From: CAYNRE01 sp964399535
Lineage (GTDB): Bacteria > Planctomycetota > Planctomycetia > Pirellulales > CAYNRE01
Assembly (NCBI GenBank): GCA_964399535.1
Contig: CAYNRE010000017.1
Location: forward strand, 15,989 to 79,988
Length of the DNA stretch: 64,000 nt
Reading direction: 5' to 3'
How positions within the stretch are numbered: position 1 is the stretch's first letter; the number at the start of each line of letters is the position of its first letter. Positions 47,201 to 59,200 of this stretch are shown here, piece after piece. Below the pieces are notes generated by a model. That model searched no databases. It was not told where the DNA came from and saw only the letters and a list, made by a program, of their open reading frames with translations. A program made the position numbers and the translations under genes.

Positions 47201-50200
47201 TCGGAAACATCGATCGCCACCACAATCGGCGGCGATGCCAGCAGCCCGTCGCTGGCGGCCAACACCACCGCAGCCGAGCCCGTAACGCCAGGGGCCGGCG
47301 TGAAAATCAGTTGCCGTCCGTCGAGCGAAAAGCCGGCCGTACCGCCCATTACCTCAACAACTGTGTAGTCGAGCGAGTCTCCCTCAGGTTCGGTGCCCAG
47401 CGAGGCCAGGTCGATCGCCACCGGCAACTCCCGGTGCGTGCGCACCTGGGTGCCCGAGAGCGCGGCGGCGCGATTGGCGAGAAACGCGAACGAGGCGTTT
47501 TGCAGCAGCCGGTCGGTGGCATCGACCGTTCCGTCGCGATTGGCGTCGGCCGAAACCAGGTAGGCCGACTCGCCTCGGTGCGAACCGAAGGCCGGATCGA
47601 ACAACGCTTCGTCGGTGCCGTCGACGTCTCCGTCTTGGTCCACATCGCCCGCCAGAAAGATTTCGAACTCAAACTGGCCGGCGACACTCCCCGGCGCCGA
47701 ACCCAGTTCAACCAGGTACGGTCCGGCGTGGTCGAGAGTGAACCAGGCCACGCTGCGATCGGGCTCTTGGAGCATCCCCTGGGCCGCCAGATGGCGAATG
47801 CTCGGAACGGCGGGAATCAAGCCCCCTGTGAGCGACCGCACGGCGATTCCGACGGTGACCCGGCCCGTCGTCGAGCTGGCCAATTCCCCTTCCGTAAGCA
47901 CCAGTGCATAGCGGAGCGATTGCCCCGGATCGGCCTGGGCGGCTTGCGGCTGGTTCAGAACATCGCGGGTACCACCCAGCACCCGGTCGATCGGCAGAAA
48001 CCGCTCGACGGCGCCGCCGGCATCGTACTCGACGGCCAGGGCACCGCCTGAGCCATCAAGCGGCACAATCGCCGAAAGGCGCCGTCCATCGGCCGTGTAG
48101 CCATACACGGCCCGCTGCGCGGTATCCCAGCGGGTGACACCGGTCAAATTGCCCGTGGGCGAGTAGTCGTAGGCCACGCGCTGCCCGTCGCTACCGGCCA
48201 GGGCGATCAACCGTCCCTGGGAATCGCGCTCAAACGTTGCGCGACGCCCATCGGAGCCCACCACGCCGGTATCCGACCAATGCCAGACGACTCCGTCGGG
48301 CCAAGCCGTTTCGCGCAGGTGGCCCTGGTCATCGTACCGTTGCCGCACCCCGGCTTGGTCGACCAGCGTGTAGGCTGGATGGCCAAACGCCGCGTTGGCC
48401 GGGTTATAGGGCAGCCCTGTGCCGAGCTGATAGAACCGGCCATCGACCAACTCCAGCACCGCCGCCGCGGTTTCAAGCTGGTAGGCTGCGCCGGGTTCCG
48501 CGGTCCAGGCCGGGCGATACACTTGGCTGGTGCCGACCGTTTGCGCCGTGGGGCTGAACTCAAACACCGTCCGCTGCCCGTCGGGCAGCGTCAGGTACAA
48601 CCGCGTCTGCGGCGCCAGCGCCGGGTAAATGTCTGCTTGCTCTAATCCCGTGGCCGGCAAGTTACTGGTCGGCCCGAGGTCGTAGCCAGCCAATTGCCAG
48701 CCCCGCCCGAAAAGGCCCTGGTAGTCGCTCTGCAAACTGGAATACGTGCGGGTCAGCTCGAGCATTCGCCCATCGAGCTGCAGCGCCAAGTCGACCGCGC
48801 GCGTTTCGAGGGCATCGCGCTTCTCGGCGGAGTGTATCTCCAGCGGCAGCACCACGGTCGCTTGCCGCCCGCCGATGTCGGTTGCCCGCAACCGCAGATC
48901 GTAGAAACCGTTGGCCACCCGCGCCGGGTCGAGAACAGCCAACACCTCGTTCAGCCGATCGGTGTGGCCGGCGGCCAGCGCCACGGGTTCCGCCCCGCCA
49001 CGGGGAATCAGTTCGAGTTGGTACTCGTCCAGGTTCAAATCGCTGACGGAACCGACCAGGTCGATGGGACCGGAAATGGGGCCCGGCCCCAGCGCCGCGA
49101 GCGACACCACGGGGGGCGAGCGGTCGGCCGCGTCGCGCACCCGAATAACCGCGTCGGCCGTACCGACCACGCCGTCGACATCGGTAGCCGAGGCCGATAC
49201 CTGCACGCCCCCGGGGGCACCGGGTACGAATCGCACCCGGCCCTGGGGGTCGAGCGTTTGCGGCTGACCATCGATCGCCAGGCCCAGCGAGGCAATATCG
49301 GCCACCCCCTCGGCGGTTACCTGCACCAGCACCGATTGCCCAACTACGGCCGGAAAGCTCGGCGTGATTTCGATGCGAACCTGGGGTGGCACCGGCACCG
49401 GCGACACCACCAGCCGCACCGAGCGGTAGCTGGTGAGCAGTCCGTCGCTGGCAGCGAACTGTAGGTCGTAGGTTCCCAGTTCGGCCCCTTGCGGAGTCCA
49501 GGTAAGCCGCCCGGCGAGCGGGTCGAACTGGGCCCCGGGGGGAAGCTGATTGACGCTGAGCGCGAGCGAATCTTCGGCATCGGGGTCGCTGGCCGGTGCC
49601 AGCAACGCAAACGGCTGGCCGATCACCAATACGTGGCCGCTCATGGGCCCAATTGCCGGCGGGCGATTCACCGGCAGCACGCTTACATTCACCCGCAGCG
49701 TGGCCTCCAGTCCGCCCGCATCGCGGACTCCGAAGGCAAGCTGGTGGGGTCCTGCCTGGTCGAAACCGGGAGTCCAGTTCAGCGTTTGCTGTGCTGGGTC
49801 GAAGGTGGCCCCGGCCGGTAAATTGCCGGCGGCAAAGTAGCTCAGCGCGTCGCCGTCTGGATCGGCCGCGCGGATGCTGAAAGCGAGCCCCACCCCCTCT
49901 TGGCCCACCAGGTCGGGCAGGGGAGCGAAGACCGGCGGGCGGTTGGTGGGCTCGACCGTTAGCGCCACGTCCTCGCCTCGCGATTGATTGCCATCGGTGG
50001 CCTCGAAGCGAACCACGTAGCTCCCAGCTTGTTCGTAGCTGGGGGTCCAGCGAAATTGCCCGCTGCGTGCATCCAGCGTGGCCCCGTCCGGCAGCCCGCT
50101 GGCCAAGAACGAGACCGAATCGCCGTTGGGGTCGCTGCCTGCCAGGTCGATCGATAGAAGCTGACCCTCGGACACGGTTTGTGGGCCGACGGGCACCAGT

Positions 50201-53200
50201 TGCGGAGCGGCGTTCGACGTTCTCACGACCAGTTGCACCGTTTGAGCCGCCGAGAGTCGCTCGGCCGGGTCGCCATGGCCGTCGTCGGCTACTTGTACGG
50301 TTACCGTGTGCATGCCCACGCTCGCCGCCGTGGGCGTCCAGCGCAGTTCGGCGCGGCCGTAAATGGGCGAGGGAATCAGGACGGCGCCTGGCGGCAGTCC
50401 CGCCGAAGAGAACTCGAGCGGGTCGTCGTCGGGGTCGCTGGCCACGAGCGGCAGCACCCATGCCTGGCCCACCAACAGCACCTGGTCGGCCAGTGGTGTC
50501 AGCACCGGAGGTTCGTTGGGCGCGGTTACCGAAAGAACCCACGTCCGCTCGGTGCGGAGCACATCGGCCGGCGCGCCGTCGCCCGTATCGGTGGCCGCGA
50601 CGGTAATTACATAGTTACCTCGGTCGCCGGGCCGCGGGGCGAAATGCAGCCGAGCAAGCCCATCGCCCAGGTCGGTCCGTGTGGCGAACGCGGGCAAGCC
50701 CTGGACCGTAATCGCCAGCGGCTCGGCATCGGCATCCGTCGCTTGAATGTCGAACTGGAGCGTTTCCCCCACGCCAAGCTGGCGGTTGTTCAGTTCCGGC
50801 AACATCGGCGGGGCATTGGCGTTCGTCACCCGGATCCGAACCGTGGTGAAGTCGGAATTCGGCTGCCCCGTGCCGTCGCCGTCATCGCTTACCTGGAAAT
50901 CAATCGGGTAATCGCCCGCCTGGTCGAAGCTGGGGGTCCAGGCCAAGAGCTGCGAGATCGGGTCGAACGTAGCCCCCTGGGGCAATGCGCCGGACGACAT
51001 TACCAAACCGGCCGCAATGCCCCCCAACTCGGCTTCCAGGTCGCCAAGGGAGAAGCCTTGGGTGCCGCCGGCCACCGGGGCATCGGCGTCGGAAGCGGCG
51101 ATTCGCACCAACAACGGTTGGCCTTCGCGAATCGACAAATCGCCCAGCCGCGAGAACTGCACCGGCCCGTTCAAGTTCAATACATCGATCACCAGGGTCT
51201 GGGTGCTGCTGCCCAGCCCATCGGTCGCCGTCAACAGCACCTCGTAATGGCCGTGTTGGTCGAAGCGCGGGGTCCAGCGCAATAACCCCCGAGCCGGATC
51301 GAGCGCCGCACCGGGGGGGAGGTTCTCCGAAAGATAACTGATCGGGTCTCCGTCCGGGTCGCTGGCCGCCAGGGCGATCACCAACGACTCGCCTTCGCGA
51401 ATCTCCCGGGCAGCCGGGGGCAACAGCCGCGGCGGCTGATTCACATTGGTTACCAGCAGCTCGAACTGCTGCCGGGTTTCGACCAGCCCGTCGAAGGCGA
51501 CCACCGCGATGCCCGAGTAGCGCCCCGCCGAGGTGCCCGTGGTTTGCCACACGATGGCCGGTAGCTGCGGATCGAAGATCGCCCCGGGGGGCAGGTTCTC
51601 GGCCCACAGCACCAGCGGGTCGCCGTCGGGATCGTATCCCGCGACCGGTAAACTCCAGCGCTGGCTTTCGGCTACCTGCTGATCGGCAATTGGGAACAAC
51701 ACCGGGGCGCGGTTCCCCTGGGCCACGTCGACGGTCCAGGTCTGTCGCGAGTAGCCGCCCCGCGCGTCGTAGGCCCGCAGTACGAACTCGGCCAGGTGGG
51801 CTTCGCCAGGCCGCGGGGTCCAGCGGATGGTGCCGTTCTGTGGTTCCAGGAGGGCTCCCTCTGGGCCCGACAACAGCACCAGGTCGACCCCCAGGCCGTC
51901 TGGATCGATGACATCGGGCTCGTAGCTGTAGGGCTGGCCGATCTGAGCCGTCGCGGGTGGCAGCGACTGGAATTCGGGCACCCGATTCGTGGCCAAGGCC
52001 GCTAGCACTTGAGGCAGAATCCCAAGCGGGCCGACCAGGTCCGCGGGCAGGGTCAGCGTGTGGCGGGCCGTTTGCTGCCCCGGTACCAGCGTTGAAGCAC
52101 CGTCGACCACCAGATCGACGTAGGGGAATCCCTCGGCGGTTTCTCCGCTGGCGCCTCCCAGGAGCGCGGCTTCCGCCATGGTCAGCTGATTGAACACCAG
52201 TCTTAGCGGCGAAAGCAGTGCCTGCGACGTCGTGTTTTCGACCAAGACGTCGAATGCCACCAGGCCAGCGGCGCGATCGAGCCGGGTATCGACGAACGAG
52301 GCAGTGAGCGACCCGCTGAAATCCTCCAATACGTTGAACTCGCTAACGAAATCGGCGCCCAGCGGCACCCCGATTCCGCTTTCCACCTGGCCGCGAATCC
52401 GCAAGGCATAGCGACCCGGCACCAGCGATTCGAATCGCAGCTCGACCGTTCGCTGGCCCGCTCGATAACCGGCGGCCCCCAGCGCGATCGAGCGGCCGGT
52501 CTCCAACTCGACCAGTTCGTAGTTCGCCAGGTTGGTTACCGAGGTGGCATCGTCGGCGGGGTCGAAATTCATGGCGCCGTCGAACGTGACCGTGGCCAGG
52601 TTGATGCGCTGGTTGCTGCCCGATCCATCGACCGGCGTGGTTGCGATGACCCGGGGCGGAGCGATCGGCTGCAAGACATCGACCTGCGACGACTGGGTCA
52701 GATACAACCGGCCGTCGGGGCCCACATGCAGAAAGTCGCCACGGGCCCCCCCGGTGGCGATCGCAGTCGCTTGCAGCGTGGCCAGATCGACCATCGTCAA
52801 GCGGCCGCCGCTGGAGTGGCTGACGAACAACAGCCCTTCGAGCGGCGTGCCCCGTTGGCCAAAGGCCAAGGCTTCGGCCTCGTCGGCCAGGGTGAGCACG
52901 ACCTCGGCCCGCCCCTTGGCGTTGAATCGCACGATTTGCCCGCCGTCGGGCCAGAGTGCGCCCCACAGCGTGCCGTCGGGCGCGAAGGCCAAGCCATCGA
53001 CTCGCGTGGTGGAGAAGGGCTGAATGCGCCGTGTGGTCAGATCGAACCGCGAAACACCGTAGCCCGTGGCCAGGTACAGCGAGCGCCCGTCGGGGGCCAC
53101 CGCCAATCCTAGCGTGACCCCGGCGGCATAGCTCGCGAGCACTTCGCCCGATGCCGGGTCGAGCAGCACGAGCCCCTCGCCGCCGGTTGTGGCCCACAGC

Positions 53201-56200
53201 TGACCCTCTTGGTCGAAGGCCATGTCGTAGATTGGCGAATCGAGCACGGCAAACGGCTCGCCGGCCACGCCCCCGGCCGGCGTGGTGCGATAAAGGGCGT
53301 TTCGACCCGCGCCGCCGCTGACCAGAATGGTCTGCCCGTCGGGCGCAATCGCGATTCCCAGAGGGCCGATCCCCGCCCCCGACTGCGGCACACCGGTCAG
53401 CAGCGCCCCCATGGCAAACGGCTCGAAGACCGTTGTGAACGAGGGGAGCGGCGCAAAACGCTGGGCCGGAATCCGGGCCAACGCCTGAACGAACAAGGGG
53501 TGGGGCGACGCTGGCTCGGGCGGCTCGGCCGAGGGCAGTACGGCGGGCGCGGCCAGAATGGGGCCCGTCGTGCCCCCCAGGTTCACGGCCACGTCGTAGC
53601 CCGGCAGAACGACGCCGTCGGGGGCCAGGCTGACGTTGCCCGCCAAATCGCTAGCCAAGACCAAGAAGTCGACCTGTTGCCCGGCCGCGGCCTGAAGCTG
53701 GTAGCTCGTCAGACTCGACTGGCGCAGCAGGGCGGTATAAGGGCCGCCGTCGAGCGACACAAAGAGCCCGAAGTTGGCCAACCCCGAGCCCCCCAGGTCG
53801 TCGCGGCCCGACCAAACGACTTCATACACGCCGCTACCCCGCTCGGCCACGCTCCACTGGACCGTCGGGGGTTGGGCATCGACCGTGTGGCGAATCTTCG
53901 CCGAGTCGAGCGGCGTTTGTGCGTCGAAGATCGCCCGGGCGGAAGATTCAATCGCCTCGCCAGTCGTGCCGCCCGGCAGGAGCTGAATCGTGTAACCGGC
54001 CGTGACTGCTTCGCCGGGAAGCAAGAGGCCGCGGGCCGGGTCGGTAATCAGGAGACCGTCCTCGGGGTCGATTGCCCGCAAGAGCCAGGTGGCGGTACCC
54101 GAATTGGCGTCGACGCCGGCGGTAACCTGGATCACGAACCCGCGCTGGTCGGTAAAGTCGAACTCGTCTGAGAAGCCGGCTCGGCCGCTGGGAATCGCCA
54201 GGGTCAGGCCCCCCAGCTTTAACTCGGTCAGGGCGAAACTGCGAAGATCGAGCGCGGGGTCGAGCGATTGCAACAGGCGCAGTTCGTGCACGGCCGCCGG
54301 GGCGTCGTCGGCCAGGCTGGCCGACACCTGGAACGGTATCGGCGTACCCAGGGGCAGAAAGCCTTGGTCGCCGCTGCCGCTGGGGCCAGTGACGCGGACC
54401 TGTCCGCTCTGGGCGCCCGCCAGGCCAAACAGATCCTCGAACCCCAGGTCGGTGGCGGTGACGGTGCCGGTAAAGGTTTCGACCCCCACGTGAATGCGAA
54501 ACGCCTCGAAGCGCGTGGGGTGCGAAAGCCCCAGGTCGAACCGCGAACCATCGGGAATTTCCGACGAACCGAAGGCATCGGGGTCGTGGCCGTACCAGGT
54601 GCGCAGTTGCGCGAAGAACTCGACCAGGGCGTCGTCTCCGGCCAACACGAGCGACTCGCCGGCTGGCCCGGCCAACAGACCGGCTGCCAATACCCCCAGC
54701 AGGTTCGTTACCTGGGGTTCGAGCCGCACCGGCGGAGGCGCATCTTCCGGCCGCAATTGTCCGGAATCTTCCAAGGCGGCCAGGTAAATATCGGCCCAGC
54801 TTGTCGGATCGGCGGCCAGCGCCTGGAGCGCGGCGGGGGCGGTGTCGTCGTCGAGCACGGCCAGCCGCAATCGCTCGGCCTGCTGCCGCTGGTAGGCCAG
54901 ATACTCGGCGGCCGTCATCGGCGTGGCAGCCGCCTGGATATAGAAATCGAACGCCAGCAATTCCAGCTCGAAATCCAGCAGCGATTCGAGGAAGTCGGGA
55001 TCTTCCTCGAGCAATCGCTTGAGCTCGGGATACGATTCGACCGTAAATGTGCGGGCCGCGAAACCATCGGCCGGCAAGTCGAACACGAACCCTTGGGAAA
55101 TCAAGTCGCCATCGAGATTCAGAATGGGATCGAGCGAGTTCCAGGGGACGCCCGCGATCAGCGGCTGGCCCGTCAGGTTCGACGCCATGACGAGCCGCTC
55201 GCCTGGAATCAGGTTGGCGACCGGATTGGCCAGACGGGGCACCCCGAATTCCCAGTGGATGTAGGGCGCGTCGAGATTGCCCAGGCTCTGGACCGAGGCG
55301 CCATAAACCCCCACTTCGCCCACATCCAGCCGGTCGGGGCCCCCCAAGCCCACGGTAATTTCCAGCGGCCGGGCCGCCTCCACCAAAAAGCGATAGGGCA
55401 CAATGGCCTGCTGGCCATTGGGGTTGGTGACCTGAACGTCGTACAGCCCCCGGGGCGCGTCGCGCAGATCGAAGATGGCTACGATCCGCGTGGCATCGAC
55501 CACCGAGTAGCTTACCGGCGCGAATTCGCCGAACTGCGGCCGTACCAGCTTCACCGTGGCCTGGGGGCTGAATCGAGCCCCGCTGAGTTCAAGCGTTACG
55601 TAGCGATCGTCGCCCCCCGCCTCGAGCGACAGGTCGCGCACGCCGAAGGGGAGGGAGCGGGCCGTTAGCCGAATGGGCGTATCGACTCGCGGTTGGCGAA
55701 TGCTGCGGACCAGGATGTAGTAGGCCCCGGCCTGGGTCGTGGGAACCAGGGCCATCTGATCGGCTACCAGGTAGCCTTGAAACGCCGCGTCGTAGGCCAG
55801 CGAGCTGGGAAGCGCCTCGTAGCGCACATACAGTTCGTTCGACCCGGAATCGTCCAGGCTGTCGAGCGATATTTCGAGCGTTTCCCCCGCCGTCACCACC
55901 ACGCGGTACAACAACGATTCGCCGGTCGATAGCGCATCTTCCGCCGGTATCTCTGGCTGCAGCGTCTTGACCACCACCTCCACCGGATCGGTCGAAGTGG
56001 CCGCGTTATCGGCGTTGTCAGTCGCCTCGTACACGTCGTCGAATACGTCGGTTCGCACAACCACCCGGTAGCTGCCCGGCAGCGCCAAAGGCAACCGCGC
56101 CGTGAGCTGAGCGCTGTAGCTGGCGCCGGCCGGCACGGTACGGGCCTGCTCGGGTTCCACCCGGCCGATGAGCCGGTCGCCCAGGTCCCAGACACCATCG

Positions 56201-59200
56201 GCCGACAGATAAACCGCGTCGGCCCAGCGGCCCTGGGCCGGCTGCGTGCCGTAGTTGGTGACGGTCCAAGACACGGAGAGTTGGTCGCCGCTGAGCACCA
56301 GGCTGGGAACCTCGATCAGGTCCACCCGCAGGTTGGCCGGCGGCGGCAGTTCGATGAGCACCGGCACCGCCGAGGGAGCGGCGTTGTTCCCCTCCAGCGT
56401 TTCAATCACCCCGCCCCGGGGCAGCGACCCGCTGGGCACATCGACCAGCACGAACACGTAGTAGGGGCCCAGCAAACCGCGCGGCAGGCGGGCCTCGAGC
56501 GAGGCCTCGTACGACTCGCCGCTGGAGAGCGCCCCGCGGTGCTGCACCTCGCCCAGGAAGTGGTCGCTACGCACATCGAGAAACGTATCGCGCGAAAGGA
56601 ACACGTAGTCGGTCCAGTCTCCCTGGCGATCGGGAACGGCGCCGGTCCCTTGATTCACCACCCGCCAGCTAACCAGCAGCCGCTCACTGGTTAGCACCCG
56701 TTCGACGGTGCTAATCTCGGTGGGCACCAGGTCGGGGGCATCGACTCGGTGCACCACGAGCGGCCGGGAAACCTGGTTGTCGTCTTCGTCCTGGAATTCG
56801 CGAACCAGCCCCTGAGGGTCGCCCTGCAGCGACACGTGGGCGTTGCCCGTTTGCGCGGGAAACGGCAGCCGCACGCTGAACACCGGGGCATCGCCATAGG
56901 GCGAGTCGGCATAGGCCAACAGGTAAAACGGCCCGTCGATATTGTCCGGCAGCCGCACCTGGCCGGTCACCAGGTACGAACCGCCGGGATCCAGCACGCC
57001 TTCGCGGCGAAAGGTGCCGAGCAGTTCGTCGTAAGCATCCAGCGTTTGGTCGAGCGACAGATAAACGCGGTCGAACCAGCGATCGGTCCGCGTGGCTCGG
57101 CCCCCCTGGTTCATCACCTCGAAGCTAAAGGGGAGCGTTCCGCCCGAGTCGGCCTCGGAAGCCGCCTGGAAATGGGCGATTTCCAAATCGGCCTCGCGAT
57201 AGGTGACCAGGGTCGAGGCCTGACCATAATTGTTCGATTTGTCGGGCAGTTCCCAGGTTCGCTGGCGAAACTGTTCCGGCCAGGTGGGGAAATCGCCCGG
57301 GCCCACCGCCGACAAGATCGCCTGGCCGTAGCGGTTGAGAGCGATGTCGCTGAAGACGTGTACGTACCAGCGTCCTGAAACACCCTCGGGCAACCGCACA
57401 CCGAGCGAGGCATCGTAGCTTTGCCCGGGCTCGAGCGCCCCCTGCTGGAGATGAACTCGGCTGCCCACCAGCGCGGCCCGCTGGGGGATATAGACCGGGT
57501 CGGGCGAGATGAACACGTAGTCGGTCCACCGCTGGGTGCCCTCCCAGACCGGGTCCGCTCCCTCGTTGACGACCGACCAGCGCACCTGCACCTCTTCGCC
57601 CGAGAATGCGGTGGAGTCGACCGACACGTTGCGCACCCGTAAATCGGCCACGGCGTCGTCAACCGTGCTGGCCGCGGAGCGGGTATTGTTGTTGCCGAAC
57701 GGCCCCTCGAACACGGTGCGGTTTACCGGCTGGCCATCGCCGGTCAGAATCGCCAACAACTCGCTCCGCGAAAACTTCTGCAAGTCGCCGACCGAGATAT
57801 TGTTCAGCGGGCCACCGACGGCCGCCTCGAGCCGGGTGAGAATGTCGCGAATCTGGTTCAGGAACAACGCCTCGTCGCTCAGCGTGTTCAGCGGCGCCAC
57901 GTTGGTGCGCACGATGAAGTGGCTTCCCTGGGCCGACGGGGGCAAGGTAAACGTGGCCGAGGCCGTGTAGCTTTGCCCCCGATCGAGCCGCCCGAAGTGG
58001 GGCACCACGAATACCAGTTGCTCGCTACCCTGCCCATCGTCGAGGCCGGCGTCGGTCGACACATAAATCGCGTCGGCCCACACATCCAGGTCGGTAATCG
58101 CCGCCCCCAGGTTGGCCACGGTCCAGCTCAGCGTTACTTCTTCACCTCCCCGGGCACTGGGCGGGGCGATCAGGTGGGTCACCTCTAGATCGGCGGCCGG
58201 CGTCAGCACCAGCCGCAGCGGCGTGGCTTTGAAGTTGCTGCCGTCCAGATCGTTCGGCGCGTCGGGGTTCAGGTTCACATCGAACGAATTCTCGAAAACG
58301 TTGTCGCCGGGATCGCTCCACACGGTCAGGTAGTACTGCCCGAACTTGTTGGCCGGCAGATGCACAGTGACCGCGTTTTCGTAGAACTCGCCCACCTCAA
58401 GTGCGCCGCCGTGGCCGAACGACCCAAGGTAAATATCTCCCCGCTTGGCGTTCGGGCGATCGCGGCCCAAGGTGAGCCAGACCTGGTCGCTCCAGGAACC
58501 GGGAAAGGTGACCCCCGCCCCCAGGTTGCTGACCCGGTAGCGAACCACCACATCGGTATTGTCGAAGGCATCGCCCGGGCCCTGCACGGCCGACACGACC
58601 AGGTCGGGCGGCGGAACGGGCTGCGCGTCGATGGCCAGCGGCGCGGCCCGCGTGTTGTTGTTCTCGCTGGGAAACTCGTCAACCTGGCGCCGCCCATCGG
58701 CCTGCACAACGACGAAAGCGTTGCCCGCGAAGCCGGCCGGCAGCGTGAACTGGGCGAAGTTGGAATACGCCTCGCCGACGGCCAGGGCGCTCTGATTGCT
58801 GATCTCGCCGAGCAACACGTCGCCGCCGTCGACCTGGTTGTTCAGCGACAGGTAAACGCGGTCGACCCAACGCGAGCCGCCCGAGGGCGTGGCGCTGGTC
58901 CCCAGGTTGGTGACCGCGTACTCCACGTCGATGACGGCCCCGGCCGTCACCTGGGTCGGAACCGTAAGCTGGGTCACCTGCAAGTCGGCACGCGGCGCCA
59001 GCGAAATCGTCAGCAGGCCCGTCGCTCGGTCATTGTTCAGCTCGTTGGTTTCCGCCAGGCGGCTGCCAGAGTCGGCCTCGACCAGAATGCGAAATACACC
59101 CTGGGTCTGCGGCAGGCGCACCAGCTCGGTTCGCGTGGCGGTGCGGCCGGGATCGAGCCCGCCGGTACGGGTAAAGCTGCCCAGCAGGGTGCGCGACTGG

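Noticed and set aside
47985..48822. RHS polymorphic toxin
   Set aside because: Only about five YD units, no RHS core-closing motif, and no toxin domain follows; the segment is inside a longer scaffold protein.
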